A stretch of DNA of 64,000 bases from Fictibacillus macauensis ZFHKF-1 (lineage in GTDB: Bacteria > Bacillota > Bacilli > Bacillales > Fictibacillaceae), in contig NZ_AKKV01000021.1 of the NCBI RefSeq assembly GCF_000269865.1, forward strand, positions 62,001 to 126,000. The letters run 5' to 3'. Each line of letters opens with the position of its first letter. The stretch's first letter is position 1. A program made the position numbers and the translations under genes. A model generated the notes under the pieces. The model saw nothing but the letters and a program-made list of their open reading frames with translations. It was not told where the DNA came from and made no database searches. This document shows positions 57,110 through 64,000 of this stretch, in pieces.

Positions 57110-58236
57110 ACTCCCATCTCCTCTTGGCGATGATTCATAACGATAGGAAGGGTTATGACTACTTGGGTGCCAGCCACTGCATGGATTGTTAGCTCACCAT
57201 CTACTAAAGAAAGCCGTTCTTGCATACCTTTTAGACCGTTTCCTAACACCAGCTCTTCCTCTATTCCTCGACCATTATCCGATATACAGATGGATACTTC
57301 TCCTAATGAGCGCTCAATAACAATTTCACAGCGCGTTGCTTCTGCATGCTTCACAATGTTCGTTACCGCTTCCTTCATACACATACTGACTATATTTTGC
57401 ATGAATTTTGGAACATTTAACAGCGTTGGATCTCCTTTTAGCTCAAAAGATATACCAGCTGCTTCTAACAATTGTTGAATGGACACACATTCTTCAGCAA
57501 CTGTTGTTGTTCGCATCTCTGTGACCAATTCTCGAACTTGCGCTAAGGCAGCGCGTGATGTTCCTTCAATATCTTTTGCTTCTTGACACGCCCGCGCCGG
57601 ATCTACCGCAACTAGTTTATGAAGAAGCTGACTTTTTAATGTAATTAACGAAAGGGTATGACCGAGAGTATCATGTAAATCACGAGCAATGCGCATGCGT
57701 TCTTCTTTTTGAACAAGTGCTTTTATTTGCTCATTGGCCTCATATAGCTCCTGCTGTAGCTGTTGCTTTTTCCGACCAGATCGAATGGCAAAAGCCATCC
57801 CAATCATCACAAACAGAAAAGGAACAGTATAGAACCATGTCTTCCAATCAACATGATTAAAAAAAAGAAGGTAGGCAACTGCTAATACTTCAGTAGCAAT
57901 AAACAAACCTATCATTATACTAAATTTTTTCTTCTCCTCATAAAAGGAGAGCATAGGTGAAATAAAAAATCCTAGCATCATGTTCATTGGATGAGCGTAC
58001 AAAGTAAGAACAACTAAAAGACAGAGCTGAACAAAAATCAACTGATCATAGCGACGTCCTTGTACAAAATACAACTGGCGGTATAAGACTAAAAACACAG
58101 CAAGCAACGTGTAAATGATGATGCGTTTCCAGCCAGTTTCATTGCTTGCCCCTAGTAATGGTAAAATAAAATAAACAAGGCCGATATAAGGATAAAATCC
58201 CTCTTTTTTCGGAAAGAGTCGAAATGACTTAAACAC
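57106..58236 (-). CDS. yvfT: NarX/DesK-type sensor histidine kinase, YvfT-like
   Basis: A 376-residue kinase with five or six N-terminal membrane segments (to about 155), a coiled coil (QQLQQELYEANEQIKALVQKEERM), HisKA_3 with H188 (ARDLHDTLGHTLSL) and a HATPase domain (EAVTNIVKHAEAT, SDNGRGI, GNGLKGMQERL). The lack of an extracellular sensor suggests that it senses the transporter or membrane. GTG 58236 follows the permease stop directly, with AAGGTG upstream. Confidence 0.87.
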   Translation of the reverse strand: MFKSFRLFPKKEGFYPYIGLVYFILPLLGASNETGWKRIIIYTLLAVFLVLYRQLYFVQGRRYDQLIFVQLCLLVVLTLYAHPMNMMLGFFISPMLSFYEEKKKFSIMIGLFIATEVLAVAYLLFFNHVDWKTWFYTVPFLFVMIGMAFAIRSGRKKQQLQQELYEANEQIKALVQKEERMRIARDLHDTLGHTLSLITLKSQLLHKLVAVDPARACQEAKDIEGTSRAALAQVRELVTEMRTTTVAEECVSIQQLLEAAGISFELKGDPTLLNVPKFMQNIVSMCMKEAVTNIVKHAEATRCEIVIERSLGEVSICISDNGRGIEEELVLGNGLKGMQERLSLVDGELTIHAVAGTQVVITLPIVMNHRQEEMGV

Positions 58237-58980
58237 TTACGCAACACCTTCCTGTTTCTTGTGAATATATAGCGATACTACCATAAAAAGCAAGAAATAA
58301 CCTATTAAACTTGCCATCATTGAAAGAGATGGATAATGCCCTGTCGTAATGGCCCAGGCACCTGAACCATACTGATAGGATGGAAGGTAGTGCACCATTT
58401 TTTGGACAAGAGACGGAAATACGTCTACAGGCATCCATAATCCACCTGTGATTGCGAGTCCTAAATAAAGTACATTAGCAATCCCCGCGGCTGTATCTAC
58501 AGATTTCATCGTGCCAATCATTAACCCTAATGCTAGAAATGGCAAAGACATAACAAGAATCCAGCAAGCCGCACCAATCCAGCTACTCCACGTTAACTGA
58601 ATATCATTCATAACATAACCTACTAAAAAAATAATGATAATAGACACTACGTGAATAAGCGTTTGACTCACCATTTTCGCTAAAAAGTAAAGCGAAGAAG
58701 GAAGTGGCGTTACCCGTAAATAATGCGTCCAACCAAAAGCTCGTTCTTGAACGAGTCTCATTCCAATGGACATAATAGAGGACCCCATTACACTAAAGAC
58801 TGTCATCGACATTAAATAGTGTATGTGCCACGCTTCTTCATTTTTCATAGGAATTGAAATGATTTTCGTATATAAAAAGTAGAAAAAAATCGGTACACAA
58901 AGCGACCATATCACGTAAAATTTATTCCGAAACAAGCGTCTCAATTCCGCCTGACATTGTGCAATAAACATTGTCATCAT
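58237..58980 (-). CDS. yvfS: ABC-2 permease, YvfS-like
   Basis: A 247-residue permease with six hydrophobic segments; RNKFYVIWSLCVPIFFYFLY and the C-terminal YLGLAITGGLWMPVDVFPSLVQKMVHYLPSYQYG are typical of ABC-2 antibiotic exporters. Its start overlaps the ATPase stop by 4 nt. Confidence 0.88.
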   Translation of the reverse strand: MMTMFIAQCQAELRRLFRNKFYVIWSLCVPIFFYFLYTKIISIPMKNEEAWHIHYLMSMTVFSVMGSSIMSIGMRLVQERAFGWTHYLRVTPLPSSLYFLAKMVSQTLIHVVSIIIIFLVGYVMNDIQLTWSSWIGAACWILVMSLPFLALGLMIGTMKSVDTAAGIANVLYLGLAITGGLWMPVDVFPSLVQKMVHYLPSYQYGSGAWAITTGHYPSLSMMASLIGYFLLFMVVSLYIHKKQEGVA

Positions 58981-59873
58981 ATGGCCTCCCCCTTAGTTAA
59001 GGTTTCAAAAGCGACGTCTAACGATCCTTGTGATACCAAAATCCCATTCACATTCCACTGCTTTTCAAACAACGCTTGTAAGACCCTATCAGAATTCTCT
59101 ACTTTAAGAATAATTCTTCCATCATCCTCTTGAACGTCCTTCACCGTCGGTAGCTCCGCACACATGGAGCATGTAATACCTGAACCCGGAATAAAGGAAA
59201 TGACATGCAGCGCTAGCGATCCTTTAATGGTTGCGACTGAACCATCTGCAATGAGTGTTCCTTGCTTAAACAGAAGTAAGCGATCAGCTACCTCATCCGC
59301 TTCTTGTAAATAATGGGTCGTAAAAACAATCGTTTTTCCTTGCTGTTGTAAAGCGTTAATTGTTTGCCAAAATAAACGGCGTGCCGTAACATCCATACCG
59401 ACTGTAGGCTCATCAAAAAATAACAGTTCTGGATTACCTGCTAACGCTAAAGCAAAGTTAACTCGTCGCTTTTGACCACCTGATAACTTTTCCACTCGCC
59501 GCTTCAGATCATTTGGTGTTAGCCCTGTTAATGTCATTAACCTTTCAAATGAAAGGGGCGCACTATAATAAGAACGAAACAATTGCAGCAATTCGCCAAC
59601 TTTTAAGCCATCCATTACACTTACGTCTTGAAGCATCGCCCCTAACCGCTCCTTTACTCCCCGTGCATTAGGGGTATGACCAAACAAGGTCACCTCCCCA
59701 CTTGTTGGTGTCATCAATCCTAGCATTAAAGAAATTGCGGTCGTTTTCCCAGCCCCATTTCCGCCAAGAATAGCCGTTGTTTCACCTTTACGTAGCGTAA
59801 AAGACAAATCTTGAAGCGCCTGTTGCTCTTTATATAGTTTTGAAACATGAGAAAAAGTTACGATATCATCCAC
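58977..59873 (-). CDS. yvfR: ABC transporter ATPase, YvfR-like
   Basis: A 298-residue ATPase. Walker A GGNGAGKT (37-44), signature LSGGQ (130-134), Walker B LLFFDEP (150-156), His 187. The C-terminal about 90 residues contain CSMC and resemble drug-resistance ATPases. GTG 59873 follows GGAGGTGG by 5 nt, so it is preferred over a GTG five codons earlier. The gene order ATPase-permease-kinase-regulator equals yvfRSTU; related systems (LnrLMN) resist linearmycin-type antibiotics. Confidence 0.88.
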   Translation of the reverse strand: MDDIVTFSHVSKLYKEQQALQDLSFTLRKGETTAILGGNGAGKTTAISLMLGLMTPTSGEVTLFGHTPNARGVKERLGAMLQDVSVMDGLKVGELLQLFRSYYSAPLSFERLMTLTGLTPNDLKRRVEKLSGGQKRRVNFALALAGNPELLFFDEPTVGMDVTARRLFWQTINALQQQGKTIVFTTHYLQEADEVADRLLLFKQGTLIADGSVATIKGSLALHVISFIPGSGITCSMCAELPTVKDVQEDDGRIILKVENSDRVLQALFEKQWNVNGILVSQGSLDVAFETLTKGEAI

Positions 59874-60024
59874 TCTTGCCACCTCCACCTTCTACTTACA
59901 GTGTACGTTTTCAAGGTGCTGCTAGTTAGTAACCTCTGTCATCACTACAAGATGACAACTGTCATGAATATTTACACTTGACCTACTCTTCTTATTTGCA
60001 GTACCTTTAAAGTAGCTTATAAAA

Positions 60025-60042
60025 TGAATGGCTATTCATTCA
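60025..60042. promoter_or_regulatory. FadR-like operator upstream of the nitronate monooxygenase
   Basis: TGAATGGCTATTCATTCA agrees at 17 of 18 positions with the Bacillus FadR (YsiA, TetR family) box TGAATGAMTANTCATTCA, as I recall it. It lies 25 nt before the start codon, where a repressor would act. Confidence 0.6.
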
Positions 60043-60066
60043 TTTTTAATCGAGAGGAGAATACTT

Positions 60067-61050
60067 GTGTCTAATCAATCGCCTGAACAGTTTGTACAAA
60101 CACTCGAACTACCTGTGATTTCTGCACCGATGTTTCTCGTTTCTAGCCCAAAGCTTGTAATTGAAGGATGCAAAGCTGGTATTATTGGGTCTTTTCCTTT
60201 ATTAAATGCCCGAACAAGTGAACAATTAGATCTCTGGATGGAGGAAATTACAACGGAATTAGCGGCCGCCTCTCTTTCATCTCCTGCCCGAAAAATTGCT
60301 CCGTGGGCTGTCAATATTATCGTACATAAAACGAATACACGCTATGCGAGTGATCTTGAACTGATTGCCAAGCATCAGCCGCCAGTCGTTATTACTTCAC
60401 TTGGTCATCCTGGTGAGGTCGTAGATATTGTCCATGAATATGGCGGTCTTGTCTTTTCGGATGTCATTCACTTAGCACACGCTAAAAAAGCAGCTCAAAC
60501 AGGAGTGGATGGCTTAATTCTCGTCTGTAACGGCGCTGGTGGTCATGCTGGAACACTTAATCCCATGGCCTTTGTCGGCGCTGTGAAAGAATTTTGGTCG
60601 GGACTAACAATTCTTGCTGGCTGTATTTCTAGCGGCGAAGATGTTTTAGCTGCAGAAGCACTCGGCGCTGACCTTGTTTATATGGGCACGCGATTCATAT
60701 CAGCTTCCGAAAGCTTTGCAAGCAATGAGTATAAAGAAATGCTTATTCACTCTTCCTTTGAAGACTTACTTTACAGCGATGCCTTTAGTGGTGTTCATGC
60801 CAACTATTTAATACCGAGCATTGAAAAAGCAGGTCTTGATCCAGCTAATCTTACTGCAAAAGGCAAAGTAGACATGTCACATATCGATGCTTCCAATGCA
60901 AAAGCTTGGAAAGATATATGGTCAGCAGGACAAGGTGTGCATCATATTAAGCATGTTCAGCCAATGAAAGAGATTATAGCCGAGCTTCGTCACGGCTACG
61001 ACACAGCTCTTCAACGAGTAATGACCAAATACCGCATGAAGCAATCTTAA
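60067..61050 (+). CDS. Nitronate monooxygenase / 2-nitropropane dioxygenase-like flavoprotein
   Basis: A 327-residue FMN-dependent TIM-barrel protein: LPVISAPMFLVSSPKLVIEGCKAGIIGSFPLLNAR at the start, VDGLILVCNGAGGHAGTLNP with the catalytic-type His, and ALGADLVYMGTRFISASES. It oxidises alkyl nitronates or acts on a related substrate. GTG 60067 has GAGAGGAG 7 nt upstream. The FadR-like box suggests a link with fatty-acid metabolism. Confidence 0.85.
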   Translation: MSNQSPEQFVQTLELPVISAPMFLVSSPKLVIEGCKAGIIGSFPLLNARTSEQLDLWMEEITTELAAASLSSPARKIAPWAVNIIVHKTNTRYASDLELIAKHQPPVVITSLGHPGEVVDIVHEYGGLVFSDVIHLAHAKKAAQTGVDGLILVCNGAGGHAGTLNPMAFVGAVKEFWSGLTILAGCISSGEDVLAAEALGADLVYMGTRFISASESFASNEYKEMLIHSSFEDLLYSDAFSGVHANYLIPSIEKAGLDPANLTAKGKVDMSHIDASNAKAWKDIWSAGQGVHHIKHVQPMKEIIAELRHGYDTALQRVMTKYRMKQS

Positions 61051-61052
61051 TG

Positions 61053-61094
61053 AAAAAAGAGCGTCAACTCTTCTGAGAGTGACGCTCTTTTTTA
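61053..61094. terminator. Bidirectional terminator
   Basis: AAAAAAGAGCGTCAACTCT / AGAGTGACGCTCTTTTTT with a 4-nt loop, between convergent genes. Confidence 0.92.
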
Positions 61095-62273
61095 TGATTG
61101 CAAAGATTGTACGAAACGCTGAATGCGCCGCATCGCTTCCTCTAGTTTAGGAATGGACGATGCATAAGAGCAACGAATATACCCTTCGCCACTTTCTCCA
61201 AATACATTACCAGGTACAACAGCTACTTTTTCTTTTAACAATAGTTGCTCAGCAAATTCTTCAGATGTTAAGCCGGTTTCTTTAACACATGGAAATACGT
61301 AAAAAGAGCCACCAGGGAGATGACAAGCTAACCCCATTTCATTTAATGAACGCGTCACTAAACTGCGGCGCTGACGATAGCTTTCTTTCATTTTCATGAC
61401 ATCTTTTGCTCCATTACTTAATGCTTCGAGCGCTGCATATTGTGCCATCGTTGGTGCACACATCATCGTATACTGATGAATTTTTAACATAGCCGCAATA
61501 ATTTCCTTTGGACCACAAGCAAAGCCCAGTCTCCAGCCAGTCATCGCAAAGGCTTTTGAAAACCCGGAAATTAAAATGGTCCGCTTCTGCATGCTAGCGA
61601 TCGATGGAAAGCTAGTGTACGGCTCATCGTATGTTAGCTCACCATAAATCTCATCTGAAATAACGAGTAAATCATGCTTTTCAACCATTTCAGCAATGCG
61701 TACTAATTCTTGTTTGCTAAGGACAGTACCTGTCGGGTTATTCGGGCTACAAAGAAGCAATGCTTTCGTTTTTGCTGTAATCGCTGCTTCAATTTGTTCA
61801 GGCTGCAACTTAAACTCTTGATCTGGTTGCGTGTGAATCGGAACAGGTACACCACCAGCTAATGTAATCGTCGGTGCATACGATACGAAGCTTGGCTCAA
61901 CGACAATCACTTCTTCACCAGGATTTACTATGGCCCGCAGCGCGATATCAATCGCCTGAGAAGCACCGACGGTAACGACCATCTCTTCTTCTGGTGAGTA
62001 GGTAACTTGAAAGCGACGACGCATGTACTTGCTTATTTCTTGACGCAACTCTAGTAGTCCAGCATTTGCCGTATACGCTGTATATCCACGCTCTAAAGAG
62101 TGATAACTCGCTTCAATAAACGTCCATGGAGTTACAAAATCAGGCTCCCCAACTCCGAGTGAGATTACATCCTCCATCGAAGATGCTAAATCAAAAAAAC
62201 GACGAATGCCTGATGGCTTAATGGCTTGTACATGCTGAGACAAGTAGTTTTTCTTTTCTTTTACAGAAATCAT
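61092..62273 (-). CDS. yugH: Class I aminotransferase, YugH/PatA-like
   Basis: A 393-residue PLP aminotransferase. Landmarks are SLGVGEPDF (38-46), CSPNNPTGTV (175-184), D207 in ISDEIYGELTY, the PLP lysine K240 (SGFSKAFAMTGWRLGF) and the C-terminal YIRCSYA. The start overlaps the Lrp gene stop by 4 nt, the same pairing as yugG-yugH. The amino acid substrate cannot be settled from sequence. Confidence 0.9.
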   Translation of the reverse strand: MISVKEKKNYLSQHVQAIKPSGIRRFFDLASSMEDVISLGVGEPDFVTPWTFIEASYHSLERGYTAYTANAGLLELRQEISKYMRRRFQVTYSPEEEMVVTVGASQAIDIALRAIVNPGEEVIVVEPSFVSYAPTITLAGGVPVPIHTQPDQEFKLQPEQIEAAITAKTKALLLCSPNNPTGTVLSKQELVRIAEMVEKHDLLVISDEIYGELTYDEPYTSFPSIASMQKRTILISGFSKAFAMTGWRLGFACGPKEIIAAMLKIHQYTMMCAPTMAQYAALEALSNGAKDVMKMKESYRQRRSLVTRSLNEMGLACHLPGGSFYVFPCVKETGLTSEEFAEQLLLKEKVAVVPGNVFGESGEGYIRCSYASSIPKLEEAMRRIQRFVQSLQS

Positions 62274-62770
62274 GGTGTCACCATCATGCGTTTGTCTTCT
62301 TCTTGATCTGAGAACACCAATCCATCATGCTTGTATTTTTTAAGTACAAAATGCGTTGTTGTACTAATCACCGAATCAATCGTTGATAACTTTTCAGAAA
62401 CGAACTGAGCCACTTCAGCCATCGTTTTTCCTTCAATGGATACTGACAAATCGTAAACACCTGACATGAGATAAACCGCCTTCACTTCAGGAAACCGATA
62501 AATACGTTCCGCTACTTTATCAAAACCGACACCGCGTTTTGGCGTTACCTTCACATCGATCATAGCTGTCACCGCTGCTTCATCTGCATCTTTTGCCCAA
62601 TTTATAATGGCAGAATAGCCCAATATGATGTTCTCTTTCTCTAACTTTTTAAGCATTTGTGACGTTTCTTCTTGCGTTATATTCATTAAGTTTGAAATGG
62701 TTGAAATATCTAAACGACCATTTTTTTCAATTAATTGTAGAAGTTCGCGTTGTTTCGCGTCCACATTCAT
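62270..62770 (-). CDS. yugG: Lrp/AsnC-family regulator, YugG-like
   Basis: A 166-residue regulator: an N-terminal winged helix (about 3-60, KQRELLQLIEKNGRLDISTISNLMNITQEETSQMLKKLEKENII) and a RAM ligand-binding domain (about 70-150, GVYDLSVSIEGKTMAEVAQFVSEKLSTID). ATG 62770 is chosen by homology; AGAGAG is close to it, and GTG 62764 is an alternative. The 25 codons before it would add an unlikely hydrophobic leader. It probably controls the aminotransferase gene coupled to it. Confidence 0.88.
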   Translation of the reverse strand: MNVDAKQRELLQLIEKNGRLDISTISNLMNITQEETSQMLKKLEKENIILGYSAIINWAKDADEAAVTAMIDVKVTPKRGVGFDKVAERIYRFPEVKAVYLMSGVYDLSVSIEGKTMAEVAQFVSEKLSTIDSVISTTTHFVLKKYKHDGLVFSDQEEDKRMMVTP

Positions 62771-62925
62771 CACTCTCTTTTTATAGAATATGGAGAATAT
62801 TATAACAAACCATAAATAAAAGCCAATGAATTTTGTAAAAATCACGATAATTTATGACCTAAAATATTAATTACAAAAGATTATGCATAGGGAATTCATG
62901 AAAAAAGAAATTGATGAAATTGTGA

Positions 62926-63267
62926 CTACTGAACGTACTTGTACCTACAAGTTCCGCGGCAGAGGTTATACTTTTTATATCACCTATTTACTTTTTAAAA
63001 GAAACGGACTATACCTATGTAAAAATCGGTTTAACGAATCAAGAGTTACGTACCATTATTACGCAACAGTTACTGCTACTCTTTTTTGTTCCAATCGCTG
63101 TCGCTTTTGTTCATAGTACATTTGCCTTTATTGCGTTTCAGAGCTTTTTTAAACTTTCTATTTTCAGTGAAGTAAGCAGTGTGCTCTTAAGCTTCCTTTT
63201 GTTGCAAGTACTCTATTTTTTACTATTACGCTCTCGTTACTTACAAAACATACTTCGTGCACTATAA
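62926..63267 (+). pseudogene. 3' remnant of a BceB-type (FtsX family) ABC permease
   Basis: A 114-codon open stretch without a start codon, closed by TGA upstream and TAA at 63265. It encodes VILFISPIYFLKETDYTYVKIG, then LTNQELRTIITQQLLLLFFVPI, AVAFVHSTFAFIAFQSFF and a hydrophobic end LLQVLYFLLLRSRYLQNIL. This is the C-terminal end of bacitracin-export permeases (BceB, YtsD, PsdB). The other about 530 residues and the partner ATPase are missing. Confidence 0.8.
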
Positions 63268-63282
63268 AATCTACATTATACG

Positions 63283-63326
63283 AAAAAATCCACGACTACT
63301 CAGAAGGAGTCGTGGATTTCTTTTTT
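63283..63326. terminator. Bidirectional terminator
   Basis: AAATCCACGACT / AGTCGTGGATTT with A- and T-rich flanks, between the permease relic and the GntP-family gene. Confidence 0.88.
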
Positions 63327-64000
63327 ATAAAACTGCGCTTAGTAACATCGCGCCACCAAAGGCGATAAAAGAGAGCAATGTTTCAAGCACCGTCCACGTT
63401 TGGAACGTTTCTTTGACACTTAAACCGAGGTATTCTTTCACCATCCAAAAACCCGCATCATTTACATGAGAAAACATTAACGATCCTGCACCGGTTACAA
63501 TGACGAGCAATTCAACGTTAACACCGCTCATATTTTCTATAATCGGCGAGATAATGCCGGCCGCTGTCGTAAGGGCAACGGTTGCAGAACCCGTCGCAAT
63601 CCGAATAAGACCAGCAATAATAAAGGCGAGTACGAGTGGAGATAGCGCTAAATGTTGAGACATTTCACCGATTGATTTGCCCACACCACTATCTATTAAA
63701 ATTTGTTTAAATCCGCCGCCAGCACCAATAATCAAAATAATGGAACCAACCGGCAGTAGGCTTTCTTCTGATAATTTCTTTAACTGATTTCTTCCCATAC
63801 CTTGAGCCATTCCGAGAAAATAAAAAGCAACAAAAACACCAATTAACAAGGCAATTAACGGGCTTCCAATAAAGGACATTACTTCTTTTACTGTCGATGA
63901 AACGCCTAAATAAGGGGCAAGTGTCGCAACAACCATCAAAATAACAGGAAGTAAAATAATAAAGAAGGAAAGACCAACAGATGGGAGTTGCTTCGATTTC
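63325..64000 (-). CDS. GntP-family gluconate/organic acid permease, C-terminal part
   Basis: The last about 224 residues of a membrane permease; the frame is open to the right edge of the window (KSKQLPSVGLSFFIILLPVI at the edge). GAGGGFKQILIDSGVGKSIGEMSQ, GLIRIATGSATVALTTAAGIISP and SHVNDAGFWMVKEYLGLSVKETFQTWTVLETLLS are the GntP/Gnt-T hallmarks. It imports gluconate or a similar sugar acid. Confidence 0.93.
   Translation of the reverse strand, partial: KSKQLPSVGLSFFIILLPVILMVVATLAPYLGVSSTVKEVMSFIGSPLIALLIGVFVAFYFLGMAQGMGRNQLKKLSEESLLPVGSIILIIGAGGGFKQILIDSGVGKSIGEMSQHLALSPLVLAFIIAGLIRIATGSATVALTTAAGIISPIIENMSGVNVELLVIVTGAGSLMFSHVNDAGFWMVKEYLGLSVKETFQTWTVLETLLSFIAFGGAMLLSAVL

Noticed and set aside
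63057-63116. Cys-rich end (CSNRCRFCS) of a short plus-strand frame
   Set aside because: It is an out-of-frame reading of the BceB-type permease relic; the relic frame explains the same DNA better.

Overview
The window looks like the chromosome of a low-GC, spore-forming Bacillaceae. Strong AAGGAGG ribosome-binding sites, T-box leaders, a cre site, Fur boxes, a YtrA-type GntR operon, YvfRSTU, YugGH, KimA, TcyP and an RsbK/RsbM/RsbY-type stress module all point there. An alkaliphilic relative (Shouchella/Alkalihalobacillus-like) is possible but is only an impression. No rRNA, tRNA, prophage, complete insertion sequence or CRISPR array was seen.

Layout, left to right. 0-7 kb: the 5' part of an intracellular subtilisin, a DHH nanoRNase, a LysE exporter, a small DUF2524-like protein, and a five-gene GntR-controlled ABC transporter operon with a visible promoter/operator. 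7-17 kb: the first dispersed repeat, then a nine-gene operon (murQ, PTS IIB, IIC, small membrane protein, GH4 glycosidase, PTS IIA, mupG, BadF-type kinase, RpiR regulator) behind a promoter with a cre site. A secreted GHL10 glycosidase is divergent from it. Together they look like a locus for taking up and degrading peptidoglycan glycan disaccharides. 17-25.6 kb: a six-gene citrate-hydroxamate (schizokinen/rhizobactin-type) siderophore operon in rhbABCDEF order behind three Fur boxes, with no transport gene beside it. 25.8-36 kb: thrS behind two tandem threonine T-boxes, rpiA, kimA, topB, a DUF1643 gene, a DinB gene, a GNAT gene and an OsmC-type peroxiredoxin.

36-44 kb: a response-regulator/PP2C phosphatase convergent with a CheR-type methyltransferase and a CHASE3-GAF hybrid kinase. 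This matches the RsbY-RsbM-RsbK input module to sigma-B, but sigB is not here. Then tcyP, a GNAT gene and a nucleoside hydrolase. 45-54 kb: an AI-2E family permease; an operon with a collagen-like (Gly-X-Thr) surface protein followed by three glycosyltransferases and a methyltransferase-like protein; aminopeptidase AmpS; and a secreted NlpC/P60 hydrolase. 54-64 kb: a secreted nuclease, the yvfRSTU-like ABC/two-component operon, a nitronate monooxygenase behind a FadR-like box, the yugGH pair, a relic of a BceB-type permease, and the end of a GntP-family permease.

Three copies of one dispersed element (about 7.1-7.6, 35.5-35.9 and 41.4-41.9 kb) are the most unusual non-genic structure. Each joins related left-end sequence, GC-rich repeats with a 21-bp period and a terminator-like hairpin; two copies keep inverted ends of the form GGGACAT...ATGTCCC. 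In two places the element has become part of a neighbouring gene or its terminator. Many start codons were placed downstream of the longest possible open frame because a good ribosome-binding site decides the start; this is stated where it applies.
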